A stretch of DNA of 64,000 bases from Cylindrodendrum hubeiense. Its lineage: Eukaryota; Ascomycota; Sordariomycetes; Hypocreales; Nectriaceae. The translations under genes and the position numbers were made by a program. Below, in pieces: positions 19,241 through 29,621 of the stretch. Position 1 is the first letter of the stretch. Each line of letters begins with the position of its first letter. The stretch covers positions 1-64,000 of the forward strand of contig JAANBB010000008.1 of NCBI GenBank assembly GCA_014621425.1, read 5' to 3'. Below the pieces are notes generated by a model. The model worked only from the letters and a program-made list of their open reading frames with translations, did not search any database and had not been told where the DNA came from.

Positions 19241-22200
19241 ATGAAAAATAGAAATGGTGACTGCGTCCGAGAGCCCGAGTTTGAGTCTCGGACGCGAACA
19301 AGATGACACCCTCCTCCAAGGCTTGGGGCGGGAGGAGGGAGCTTTGGGATGGGAGCACCTAACCGCCGTAGGGGTAGCCTACAGTGCGACTCGCAAGCGA
19401 CGGACACTGTGGATCAAGCCTAGCCCACAGGCGTAAGCCTACTGGCTGAGATCCGCTACGGGAGGTGGGGGTGGGATGGGCAACACCCCCGGGATTGTCG
19501 TTTCGGGCGACGAATAAGACACAGAGCGCTGAGCATTTGCGCGACTAGCAACAGTGTGTGATCATGATGACCTGCGCAAGAGGGCGTGTCGAATACTGGC
19601 ACAGGCGAGGACAGGCACGGGTAGTGGATAGGGTGGCCCTGGCCCTGGTCCTCGTTTAACAAACCGAGGGGCGATCGATGGGCGGGTCCTGCATGGCACA
19701 GCGGCGAGCAAGGCGTGGAGGATTAGATCAATGGGGTGGATGGATGCGAGGTGGCGTGGACGCCAACCCGACGATACTCAGGCTCAAGAAAACAGTGAAG
19801 GCGGCGGGGAGAGTTCGGTTGGGGTTTGACGGACTAAATTTCGTCAGTGGGTGCGTGTGAATACACCGATCCATCCGTGTGAGTCTTCACCTTTGCGGGT
19901 GTGTGGCGGGCGTGCGACTCTCGTATGCACTTGAGGTTAGGAGAATCCAGCCACCGATTCTCAGGTTCAACGAGGCCAACGGTTGGTGGGGTTGAATTGC
20001 TAACCTGCTGTGAGCCTACCTGCATCCTCCTCCTTGCGTGCTCGACTTGGTCGGCGCGCCGGTTGTGCTGCGACAGGTCGCGAGGCGCGGCTTTGAAGCG
20101 CAGGCGTTAACACCGGTCCGGCGCGCTGATCCCGAGGTGGCTTCCGAGGACGACCCATGCATGGGTGGCTTGGGCTGCCCCAGGCTGAGGGATCTGAACA
20201 CAGTGCCCGTGACGGCCGAGAGCTTCGAGACGCATTGTAAATTTAGTAAGGCGAGGCCCCGGTGGCGCATGGGGCCAGAAGGAGCCTCGAACGGAACAAG
20301 GTCGAACGGAACAAGGGCCCGACACATCGGCCCTCGAGCTGCAGGGTCGGTGAACGTCCACCTCAACTGGCCCGTTCTAGCGGCACCTTTAGCGGCCGCA
20401 TGGTTGGTGGAGTACAGGAAACGCCGGCAAAGGATTGAGTAACTAACTTAGTTGGGCAGCTGTCACTGTGGCTTGCCAGCTCCAAAGCAATCTCAGCGGC
20501 GCGGCGCCGTGCACCGCGGGCTGCGACATGACGGACATTTGACGGACATTCTACCGCGTGCGGACCCACGGGTGGCTTCCTGACCAATCGCTGCGGTATG
20601 TCGTCTCTTCTTTCGCAGACTGAGGGATGCGCCAATTGTGCCTACCACGTCATCTTGCCCACAGCGGTATGGACTGGTCAACGGTTGCTCAAGCCACAGC
20701 CAATCTTTACCTCATATGCCCCGATTATTGTCTCTCCCAGAGGTTTTGTGTTCTTTTATTTGGAGAGTGGAGGGGCGGTGTCTTGGTTTTGACTTTTTTT
20801 CTGTGCTCCTTCCAACCAACCCCTCCCAAGCTTCCCCTTATTTTAGGATTTCCGATCCGTAGCTCTCTCGGAATTTCTCAAAGTCCCTAACTGTGTGTCC
20901 TCTCTCTTTTCTTCTTCTTTTTTTTTTCCTTTTGTCACTTCCGGCCCGTCTCACGCGTCCGAACCCCCTCTGCCCTTCACGCATACCGCCCGGAAACTGG
21001 TCAGTGCTTCGCGACCACATGGTTGATTATGTCGTTTCATATCCTCAAAAAGCCACCGGAATCATGGCTTAGTTAACCAAGTCAGGCTCTTTCTCTTCGC
21101 CGGCTGTCTGGAACGAATTGGCACCCCCACAGCGATCGAGGTTCGTTCAGGAGTGAGGGCACAGAGTGCTGACCTACAATCCGAGGGTTGGCTAATACCC
21201 TCTCGACGTAATCCACACTGTATGGGGACTAACATGACCCACATTTGTGAACCAAATCTGCCCTGTCATGCTGTACACCATTGCCTCTTTTTGAAACTCA
21301 ATCACCCAGACATTAAGTATGTCTCACCGTCAACCCCGTTTTGGCTTCTTCTATTGAGGCTGAGAGAGCAGTTGCCGACCGGGTTTCAACCACGGGTTGA
21401 AGCGACAGGGTCACTATCCGGGCCGCTGCCAACTCACAGCGGTCGCCGTACGCAGTTCTCAAATATCCCTTGCTCATGTCGCACCCTCTGGTCTCATCTT
21501 TCTCGCGGCATCCCTGGATTACAGTTTCTCTGCGATGAGGCACGAATGCAAACTGTACTGGTGGATATAATTACCATGGGTTCAAAGCGGCGTGCAAAGG
21601 TTCCCTTCCAAGTGGGGTTGGCAGACGGGCATTTCTTTCGTGACACGGGTAATCCATAGACGGCACCAGTATTCACACTGACCGTCTCCCAGACTCGGAC
21701 TTTTCTAATTCCCACTTCACCATGCGACTCTACTCTAATCTGTGAACCGACGCTTGACATTATAAAGACTACTTACCCTACACACGGGGCCTTGTCCTCC
21801 ACCGCCTGTCGTTATTGCAACCCAGCAAATTGTTTAGAGGCTAAAAGAGTTTCTTGATGCTTAGAAAGAACAGCCGGCTCATTCTTTGCTCGTGAATCTG
21901 TAATCGAGCTTGGATTTGGTTATTATTCGAAGCTGTTTCTATCGTAATTGATGGTCAACGGGTGACAGGACGTGCTGTGTGATTTGGCGAAGAAAGCTAC
22001 CCTGGTATACCACATTGGCATAGTAGGGTTTGGTATCGGATTTGGAACCAATAGAAAGGATATTAAAAATAAAAAAAACCAATGGTTTCAGTTAATGGGA
22101 ATCCGGAGATGATTCCCTGACGGTGGGATGCGTAGTGTCACGGCCCGTGTAGGGACCAGGCGGTCACTACTGGCAGTATCTTAGACCCACTCTAATTCTT

Positions 22201-22481
22201 CACAAACCAATCATGTAACTCCGCGTCATGTACGTCAAACGAGCTCTGTTCGACACGACTCGACTCCTTGCTAGGAGCATGCAAGTCGAATGGCGTCGGT
22301 TCGACACCGTTCGACCAATCATTAGTATATAGCATAGCTAAGACGACCCGATGGCAGTATTGGATCTTCTTAGCTATCAACAGACTTGATTACACAGACA
22401 CTCCTGTTTGCACATTATCAGACCCCGTGACCTACATTGCTCAGTACACGTCCTGATCCACTCGATCATACACCGTCTCAT
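19241..22481. other. Long stretch without supportable genes
   Basis: Positions 19260-20600 are GC-rich with several overlapping open frames of 60-134 codons, none with a recognisable motif. At 19263-19295 there is a perfect 10-bp stem (gcgtccgaga/tctcggacgc) with a 13-nt loop. A pyrimidine-rich strip with a run of T lies at about 20888-20935. An open frame at 21153-21659 has no family features. I support no gene. Confidence 0.45.
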
Positions 22482-22671
22482 TGTTACGGGGGTCGTCACA
22501 ATAGGTCTGGACTCAGAGAGATGCATCGGTGGTCAATTCAGGCTGCTCGCAGTATCCGCACAGCTAAATACAGTGGTGGCATTCCCATCAGCCCTAACCG
22601 GCCCCATCTGATAGTCCGGCATCGGGCTTGATGCTTCGTGGGTCCCCCACGTGACCATGTGGCCCGCAACA
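22482..22671 (+). mobile_element. Solo LTR, copy B (190 bp)
   Basis: Same element as at 6944-7133, same orientation and same length, starting tgttacggg and ending cccgcaaca. It is flanked by a perfect 5-bp duplication, ctcat, at 22477-22481 and 22672-22676. Since this differs from the gctgc of copy A, the two are separate insertions and not the ends of one element. Confidence 0.9.
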
Positions 22672-23172
22672 CTCATTCTTATCTACCCTATACCTTGTAT
22701 ATAATAGCCAGAACGTCACACATAGGCTGTGCCGAAGATAATCACTCAACTAGGTGACACTATCTTGTTGGTGTAGTGGGTCGTTCTCTTGATTGCAAGC
22801 CAATAGAAAGAAGAATAAAAAGCACCACCACCAATAGTATAATTTCTCAAGGCGCTCTATATGAAGCCTTCTCCCCCTTTTATTTCCAAAAATGCTGACA
22901 TTTCATTCTCCTCCTGGCAAGTAGTGGTTGTGCCACCTAGTTATTTGCTATCCTTCTTTCTTTACCTGCCCCGGCTGGCAGCTGCCCTGTCTTGTACGCC
23001 TATTGTGTCCGCTGTCACTACCCAGTCGCGTTTCTTCTCCCATCTGGAGGTGGTTATCTCTTTCCATCTCTATGATCCTCTCTACCCTTGCCCCACATGC
23101 TCCCTCTGCATTGGACGGCAAGTTAATCGCGTGAGGCACTAGAGTTGCCCCGCATTCATCCCCACAACCACC
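22672..23172. other. Leader region of family copy 7
   Basis: A tatatgaagccttctccccc segment at about 22857-22876 resembles the TATA and pyrimidine-rich leaders of the other copies. No separate gene is supported. Confidence 0.4.
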
Positions 23173-23590
23173 ATCTCAAAGTTTTCTACCATCGTTGCGC
23201 AATGCTCTACACCTTTGCCAAGGTAAGAAGAATGTAGCCGATATCATCTGCTAGCTCTGTCAGCGAAACCCTCTGCTTTAGGGAGTCTTTCAGGTCCCAA
23301 GGTGAAACTCATTGACTAACAAGAGTCCGTGAACCAGCATCCCCTCCGACAGCCCTATCGAAAAACATCGACCGACCCATGTCTCTGTATTCACCCACCT
23401 CGATGAACCTGTCAATTCACGAATGAAGAACCCGCACTATGTTGTTGGGACTCTGCTATGCATTCGAAATCCTGATGCGCAAGACATAATCGCTTCTGTT
23501 AAGAGCCTTACTTCCAGCACGGCGGGTCGTGCATCAACGAACACACCTGAGCAAGGGACAATAGCCACCCATTTGGAGCAGAGAATTTAG
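23173..23590 (+). pseudogene. Family copy 7, start codon lost
   Basis: The only copy on the plus strand. The exon 1 equivalent is 23173-23222 (donor gtaaga at 23223) and exon 2 is 23338-23590 (stop TAG, acceptor accag). Where all other copies have ATG, this one has ATC (23173-23175), and no in-frame ATG precedes it before a stop. Exon 1 has two extra codons before the splice site. The exon 2 frame is fully open, with core NSRMKNPHYVVG and block RNPDAQDIIASV. Either it is a recently inactivated copy or it is translated from another start. Confidence 0.65.
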
Positions 23591-24169
23591 TTCCGGACGT
23601 GCTGGGGCTACTAGCTACCACGCCTGAGAAAGCCACAGTGACGGGGACGAGCGAATTAACACATCTTTGTGTTCATAACCACAAAGTGTTGCATTGCAGA
23701 GCAATAGGCATGATGAGCAACGCTAATTTATGTTTACCTTCTCGACCTCTTGCCATTGGTTGCCATACAACGGGCAGTGGAGAGACCGAGCAACATGATC
23801 CGTTATGCACCTTTATTTCAACCCGTCCGCGGTGTGAGCGGGTTTTTCATCTTCCGTTCCGGCGTTGTGGGCATGCCGGTTAAGCACACCACAAATCGGT
23901 TGATTGGGCGATTGGGCGAGTTTTTCTCCGGTAGGACCTAGCACAGATGCGCGACGCGACATGTAGACCATTTATTGTTCAAAACGGAGGGATTAGCCAT
24001 GAATCAAGATATGTTAGGCTTCAGTCAATATTTCTACTAATTCGCTAATATGGGATAACTATGTATTGATTTGGTTGGCTTGAGATAATATAGTGCACGA
24101 TAACAAGTCAGTAGCTTTTACTGCCATACCTTAACCGGTATGTGAGGCTTTGGCTACTACCCGTACTAT
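23591..24169. other. Intergenic, 3' flanks of copy 7 and the quercetinase gene
   Basis: I see no supportable gene in this stretch. Confidence 0.4.
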
Positions 24170-25303
24170 TTAATAGCCGAAAGAGATTGGGTAGGTCGTA
24201 GAGTTCCAATCTTGAGCACCAGAAAGTAGTTCCTCAGAGAAACCATTGCTACCCCCGCTAACATACAAGAACTTGGTGAATGATGCTGTGGCGTGGAAAG
24301 CAAATCTGGTCTTGGCGGGAACGAAGATAACATCACCCTGAATCAAGGTAACAGCATCATGTCCACTAACCTTTACTTCAAGACTCCCCTCCTCCATCTG
24401 GAACGCAACAGGTTGACTCAGGTCCAGACTTGGTGCAGTCATGTTTGCCAAGATAGGACTCAAGGTGGCGGTTCCCATTGAGAAGTTACCGGCCGTTTGC
24501 TTATCGCTCGTCAATGGAGCTACAAGCTGGTAGCCACCTCCAAGGTTGTTCAGATACTTCGGTCCATAGTTCTTGGCGATAAAGTTGGGCGAGGTGGGAT
24601 CCGAAGCTAGGCTATTGCTGCCATTGTGCCAGTTCGCTGAACCACCAGCTGTGCCATTGACAAAATCGCGGCGTGGAACAAAGTCAAGTTGAGCATAGAC
24701 GTCGAAGCCTTCAAGCGCTGAAATGGTGTCTGCGTCAGAGCCAGCACTGGAATCGTCTGATGCTCCGGGGACAAACTCAGACCCAGTGGAGGAGGAGAAC
24801 TCGTCATTGCTGATGGCAATGAACAACTCTTCGAAGCCACCCGGCTGAATGACTCCAGTGATTTGAGTATCGGGATCCAGCACCTGGAAAGTATGGATAG
24901 TGTTGTGCGGCACAGCGCCGTAGTCGCCAGCTGTCAAGAGACGCCCCTGATGTCCAGTCGAATTTGTCTGGGCCCACAACTGAATTCGTCCCTTGGTGCA
25001 GTAGAAGTTTTCGTAATGTGCTTTGTGGATGTGCGGCAGAACACCAAGTGCGGTTGAGGACTCGGAGTTGGTCTGCATCAAGGTAAATGCACCTGCTGAG
25101 GAGTTACCCGTGACAGAGAAGCGGTAGACTTGGGATCCAACCACAACGGCTTGACCGTCGCCTTTTCGAAGCACATATGGACGCGCGTGCTGTGGGGCCT
25201 GTTTGACGATGAGTGAATTCGCATCTCGTTGTTGTAGGGATTCATCAATCCTTGGTACGGCTGATGCGAGGGGGAGGCCTGCGAGGAATTGGTGCCATTT
25301 CAT
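24170..25303 (-). CDS. Secreted quercetin 2,3-dioxygenase (bicupin, copper type)
   Basis: Intronless, 377 residues, starting MKWHQFLAGLPLASA with a short hydrophobic secretion signal. The family opens the heterocyclic ring of quercetin and related flavonols, releasing carbon monoxide. The metal site of the Aspergillus japonicus enzyme (His66, His68, Glu73, His112) is matched by His91, His93, Glu98 and His137, each offset by the same 25 residues, in PHIHKAHYENFYC and VPHNTIHTFQ. A second cupin half follows (around LSQPVAFQMEEGSLEVKVSG). The length matches the fungal enzyme plus its signal. The next gene on the same strand is a siderophore-type transporter about 1.1 kb away. Flavonols chelate metals, so a link to metal supply is possible but is inference. 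Confidence 0.9.
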   Translation of the reverse strand: MKWHQFLAGLPLASAVPRIDESLQQRDANSLIVKQAPQHARPYVLRKGDGQAVVVGSQVYRFSVTGNSSAGAFTLMQTNSESSTALGVLPHIHKAHYENFYCTKGRIQLWAQTNSTGHQGRLLTAGDYGAVPHNTIHTFQVLDPDTQITGVIQPGGFEELFIAISNDEFSSSTGSEFVPGASDDSSAGSDADTISALEGFDVYAQLDFVPRRDFVNGTAGGSANWHNGSNSLASDPTSPNFIAKNYGPKYLNNLGGGYQLVAPLTSDKQTAGNFSMGTATLSPILANMTAPSLDLSQPVAFQMEEGSLEVKVSGHDAVTLIQGDVIFVPAKTRFAFHATASFTKFLYVSGGSNGFSEELLSGAQDWNSTTYPISFGY

Positions 25304-26423
25304 GATTGCCGTTTTGTAATTCCACCGAGATCAAATAGAATAAAGAAAGAAAACATCACACAAGGAATCAATAGATAAATTGCGGTGGTTATCCCCAGTT
25401 CAAGTACTCGGTTTCTGAAGATAGTCTAAACTCGACATCGTTTCTCTGACACACGGTTCGGAGATTCTGGCCTTCCAATGCATGAACTGCCAACCCGTAG
25501 AGGGAGTTATGTCCGTGGAACCCACAAGGAATTCCCATGGCTTTGTTTCCTCATAGAGGACGCGTCGTAATCCCGTGCCGCTTTTGTGACTGTAGATCTT
25601 CATTTGGGTTCCGCTTTTCTGTAGTAAGTTTCGTCTAGAGCATAGTTGTCCAAGCATTGGCCTATTCGTCCCTCGCCCCTTAAATTACGACCCGCTCCCC
25701 ACATCTCCATCCCACTCCGTTGTCGCACGCAAATCGAAATGATGGGTGTATATACTTTGTTCGGACATTGTAAAACTCCGTGGCCGCTTAAAAATCAGAG
25801 CCAATTCGCTGACAGAATGAGTTTATATCAGATTCTGCATTTGTGGCCGGGATATTGGCGCTTAAACACCACGCTTTGGACATATTCAACTCTCTTTTTC
25901 GACTAGATACTTTTTGCACAGTCGTTTAGCCAAGGTCAATTTGGGCGTGAGGGTGGAGTCCGCTCGGGAGAGACTTCGCCTTAGTCAATAAAAGTAAATT
26001 CACATTTCCTGGGAGCGCTTCATTCAGAGTGAATTCCATGATGGAGACGAGGTACTAGCAGATTTTCGCCACCCTCCAACCACATTGGTTCCCATACACT
26101 AGATTCAAGTTCCCGACTTTCAATGGAATTCTCGCTGAGCTTATGAGGGAGAACAGGCTTGGGTCACTGAGTTGGCAAGAGATGACAGCACAGTTTCGTT
26201 GCAAAATGAGACGCCGACCATTTGCTAGATTTTGAAAATGTTGTCTCCGATTCTTCTTCCGCTTGATGCAGCCTCCCCTCGAAATCCTCACTCTGCTGGT
26301 GACTCGACTTGTCTCCAACAAATCTCATATTGCACACAAGCAGTGTCGCAACATCCCCTGGATTCTGTCCAGACGGGTCCTAGGCCTAAATATTGATATT
26401 TACACAAATTTGAATCCAGTCTA
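25304..26423. other. Promoter of the quercetinase gene and 3' flank of the transporter gene
   Basis: Short open frames on both strands have no family features. I see no gene. Confidence 0.45.
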
Positions 26424-28184
26424 CTAAACATGACCCTTACTCTGCTTAATACCAATAACATTAATATCTCGCCACATCATGACTCCGATAAAGCCAGCGA
26501 CCCAAATCAAGGTACCTATGGCTAACATCTTTGTTTGAGCGTCTCCATAGGCATGCTGAATTGCAAGACGGGTCTCGGATCCTATAGGGTATGACAGTTG
26601 AGTCGAGATATTGGCATATATCTTTGGCAAATTTGGGAGCTCTTCAGCGGGAAGGTACTCTGCCAGTTTCCTCGGGAAGACATCTTGCCAGATAGCAGAG
26701 GCGACGGTAAGGCCGATGGCACCTCCAAAATTGCCACACATGCCCAAGACAGCTAGACAAACAGCGACGTGTTGATCCGATGAAGCAGCCAGAATTGCGA
26801 CCTCGTCACAGACCATGATGGTGCCAGCAGCGATAGATGTGAATATCTGACACATGATAATATTGCTGACACTGCTTTCAATCTTGCAGAAGTATATCAT
26901 CAGTCCTGTCCCCAAGATGCTTAGAGAGATTCCGCCATAGAGACAGACGGGCTTGAAGCGTCCAGTATAGTGAATCAGGCCACCGACGACAATAGCGCTC
27001 ACGACCGAGCAGACTGTATATGACTGCACGACATAACTAGCATTCTCAACACTGAGGTCATTTACGACCTGAAGGTATGAGCTGAAGAAGCTATTCCAAC
27101 ACCAGAAACTGCTGAATAACGTGGCAGATAAAATGCAAGCTCCTAAGACAGTGCGATCAAGAAGGAGAGAATAAGGTATGAATGTGATGGATGCATAGAA
27201 TCTCTCCCAAATGACAAACCCAATCATAAAGACACTGCCAACAGCTATCATTTCAACGACAAGAGTCGAATTCCAGCCCCGTAGTGCATATAGATTAAAC
27301 GGCAGGAGAAGCAGAGCAATGCCGGTGGACAGCAGAATGAGGCCTGCAGCATCGAACTGTCGGCAATAGTGTAGAAATGACTGTAAGGCAGAGCGATCGC
27401 AATGGTCGTGTCTATGTGGAATAAGACCCAGCTTCCTGGCCTTAGACTGATTGTTCAGCAAGAGATTGAAGAGCGGGAGGGTAATGGACGGCACAAGAAG
27501 CGTAAACATGCCAAACGCCCAACGCCATCCAGGTCCATTTAGGAACGCCGAGGATATCGGCCCAGCCAACCAGCACGTAATCAGATTCGGAGAAATAACA
27601 ATGGCCTGCATCAGACCCCGATTGCGCAGTGAAGAAGTGTCCGCGACAAAGACATTCAGACTATACTGGATGCCATTGTTTCCGACCGTCTGGAGAACCT
27701 GCGCAGCGGCGAAAGCCTGGACGCTATGGCATGAAGTCATCATGATTAGTCCGACCGTGGCTAGCAGGATGCAGAAGAGGTATCCTTGTGGACGACCAAA
27801 GACATCGAGGACCTTGGCGAGACTGAGGTTGGTGACGCCGCCTACGACACTGCTAAGAATGCCGACGGTGGGTGTGAAAGAGTGGAGGGCAAAGGAAGAC
27901 GTGACGTAGGGAGTCAGGATACCTAAGGTACCTGACAGAGTTCCCTCGACGAAGTAAGTGAGCCAAATCATAACGTAAGCGAAGACCAGGGCGCCAGTAG
28001 TCCATGCCATAGCCACGGCCTCCATGTTTTGGACTCCAGGTTGAATACCGGAAGCCGCGGTAGAATCCGAATCGCCGTTGACGGCGTTCTCATGACTGAT
28101 GAGGGGATCTAAATCTTCATCGTGGTCCAGGGCTGAGTAGGAGCTGGATTGGACGCCCACGTCATGGTCGCTTACCGACCTCAT
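26424..28184 (-). CDS. Siderophore-type MFS transporter (ARN/SIT family), copy 1
   Basis: Intronless, 586 residues. The soluble acidic N-terminus is followed by about 14 membrane segments. Family signatures include TSSFALHSFTPTVGILSS, LDVFGRPQGYLF, FVADTSSLRNRGLM and LLDRTVLGACILSATLFSSF, all typical of fungal siderophore-iron transporters such as MirB and Sit1, which import ferric siderophore complexes across the plasma membrane. The second copy at 43858-45618 has the same length and similar sequence throughout, so the two are paralogues. The substrate cannot be read; given the isocyanide synthase between them, a metal-isocyanide or related chelate is a possibility, but this is inference. 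Confidence 0.9.
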   Translation of the reverse strand: MRSVSDHDVGVQSSSYSALDHDEDLDPLISHENAVNGDSDSTAASGIQPGVQNMEAVAMAWTTGALVFAYVMIWLTYFVEGTLSGTLGILTPYVTSSFALHSFTPTVGILSSVVGGVTNLSLAKVLDVFGRPQGYLFCILLATVGLIMMTSCHSVQAFAAAQVLQTVGNNGIQYSLNVFVADTSSLRNRGLMQAIVISPNLITCWLAGPISSAFLNGPGWRWAFGMFTLLVPSITLPLFNLLLNNQSKARKLGLIPHRHDHCDRSALQSFLHYCRQFDAAGLILLSTGIALLLLPFNLYALRGWNSTLVVEMIAVGSVFMIGFVIWERFYASITFIPYSLLLDRTVLGACILSATLFSSFWCWNSFFSSYLQVVNDLSVENASYVVQSYTVCSVVSAIVVGGLIHYTGRFKPVCLYGGISLSILGTGLMIYFCKIESSVSNIIMCQIFTSIAAGTIMVCDEVAILAASSDQHVAVCLAVLGMCGNFGGAIGLTVASAIWQDVFPRKLAEYLPAEELPNLPKIYANISTQLSYPIGSETRLAIQHAYGDAQTKMLAIGTLIWVAGFIGVMMWRDINVIGIKQSKGHV

Positions 28185-29621
28185 GGTCTGCTCAGGCCAG
28201 GTGCGGATACGGAGATAGAGGATAGAATGTGAGAGGTATAGGGAGGCACAAGAGCATAGTTGACCGAGGTGTGGGAGTCAGTGGATGAATGAGTGGATTA
28301 ACAAGTGGCTAAATGAGCGGGCGTATGCCATATGTAGGTTCCCTGATTAATTCTAGGCTAGTACTGATACATAAAAAGTTGCCCAAGTCATCAAGTGGAG
28401 AAGAAGAAAATGCGGCGTTAACTTGCTCACTCTGCAACCCGTCTCATGCATGTCAGGTCAGAAATAACTTGCTCATGTGTCTGTTCGCCCTTCAGACCCA
28501 CAGGGCCAAAGACGGCTGCTGACCAAACAACAAAACTGGTCGATATCTATTGAATTCATCTTCCGTAAATTGCAATGGCTCGGAGAGGCCCTGGAATTGA
28601 GATTCCCCCCAAAAAGTATAACCGCTTTCACCACTGTTTAGCTCATGCATGTGTGAAAACTGCCAATGCAACACTCCTACCACCACCAGGAGAGCAGCCA
28701 GGGAACATCACATGTTTATGGCAACATTAACAAACAAATAGATATTCACGGGAAAATAATATCTTTTTGTCGATAATCCATCCTTCCTTAGATATTCGTG
28801 GTACCGCTTGTGGAGGCTCCTTTCCAGCGACACCAAGCCGCTAACCACCCCTGTTCTCCCTAAATGCCAACGCCCTTAGCGGCCTCGGGGCCTTTGGCAC
28901 TGTTATTACTGAGCGTCAAAGACCTTCTGTCACGATAATACAGGCAATGTTGCCTTCACATGTAATCCATGCTCAGTTTTCTTCAGCATTTCGTTCCTAA
29001 AATTTCACCAGCATGCTCTCCGAAAAACGCGTACAGCCTGATTGGATTGGTGATAGGAATCTTGAATTTTAGAATATGTTTGCCGTCACTTGAGGTCATG
29101 TACAACATCACAATGCCTCACATTTCTGTCGCTCCATGAATCGCTTGAAATATTTACCTACGGTCACCGGGATGGTGGTAGGAAAATGAAGGAGATACGT
29201 GAATAGCGAGCGCATGTTCCAACGCAGAGATGCCTGTACCCGTGAGGCCCTGGAGCATCCTTCAGAGTCGGCACTTGCTTTGGTACCAATCGTTCACGCG
29301 GTTATAGCGAATAGCTAAGGCGTAATACATTCACAGGCTGATATAAACTCAGGCTTAGTCAACCGGGGGTCTCACAATCGCTTCCAGGTAAGTTGCCGGT
29401 CGCTCGATATGGACTAATTATGCCGCCAACCGGTCATGTCATGCCACGAATCCACTAGTCAATGCCTCAGGCATACACATGCGAGGTCATCAACCACGCT
29501 GGGCCCACCGTCGTGGATCACCTTCTACCGACTCAATCTATTGAGCTATTTCAGGAGAAGCTAAGCGGCGATCGTACCAAGAGCTTTGTGGAGACCAATC
29601 CTAGATCCAGCAACACTCCCA
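28185..29621. other. Divergent promoter region, transporter 1 and methyltransferase 2
   Basis: 1.4 kb between divergent genes. It contains two copies of acttgctca (TTGCTCA at 28423-28429 and 28469-28475). No gene is supported. Confidence 0.5.
28423..28475 (+). promoter_or_regulatory. Paired TTGCTCA motifs, possible Mac1-type copper sites
   Basis: Two copies of acttgctca with 46-bp spacing, 239-291 bp upstream of the siderophore-type transporter. Yeast Mac1 binds paired TTTGCTC elements in copper-uptake promoters. Here the first T of that element is C, so the match is imperfect. Weak evidence on its own. Confidence 0.3.

Noticed and set aside
19263..19295. tRNA-like stem with a loop resembling a T arm
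   Set aside because: Only one 10-bp stem can be formed. I could not fold the remaining cloverleaf arms around it.
20038..20442. Frame of 134 codons in GC-rich DNA
   Set aside because: GC-rich DNA has few stops. The composition is Arg/Ala/Pro-rich, frames on both strands overlap, and there is no domain.
21153..21659. Open frame of 168 codons, plus strand
   Set aside because: No recognisable motif, no sensible splice neighbours, and overlapping frames on the other strand of similar length.
6944..22671. The two LTRs as ends of a single retrotransposon
   Set aside because: They are 15.5 kb apart, have different target duplications and enclose several unrelated genes with no gag-pol.
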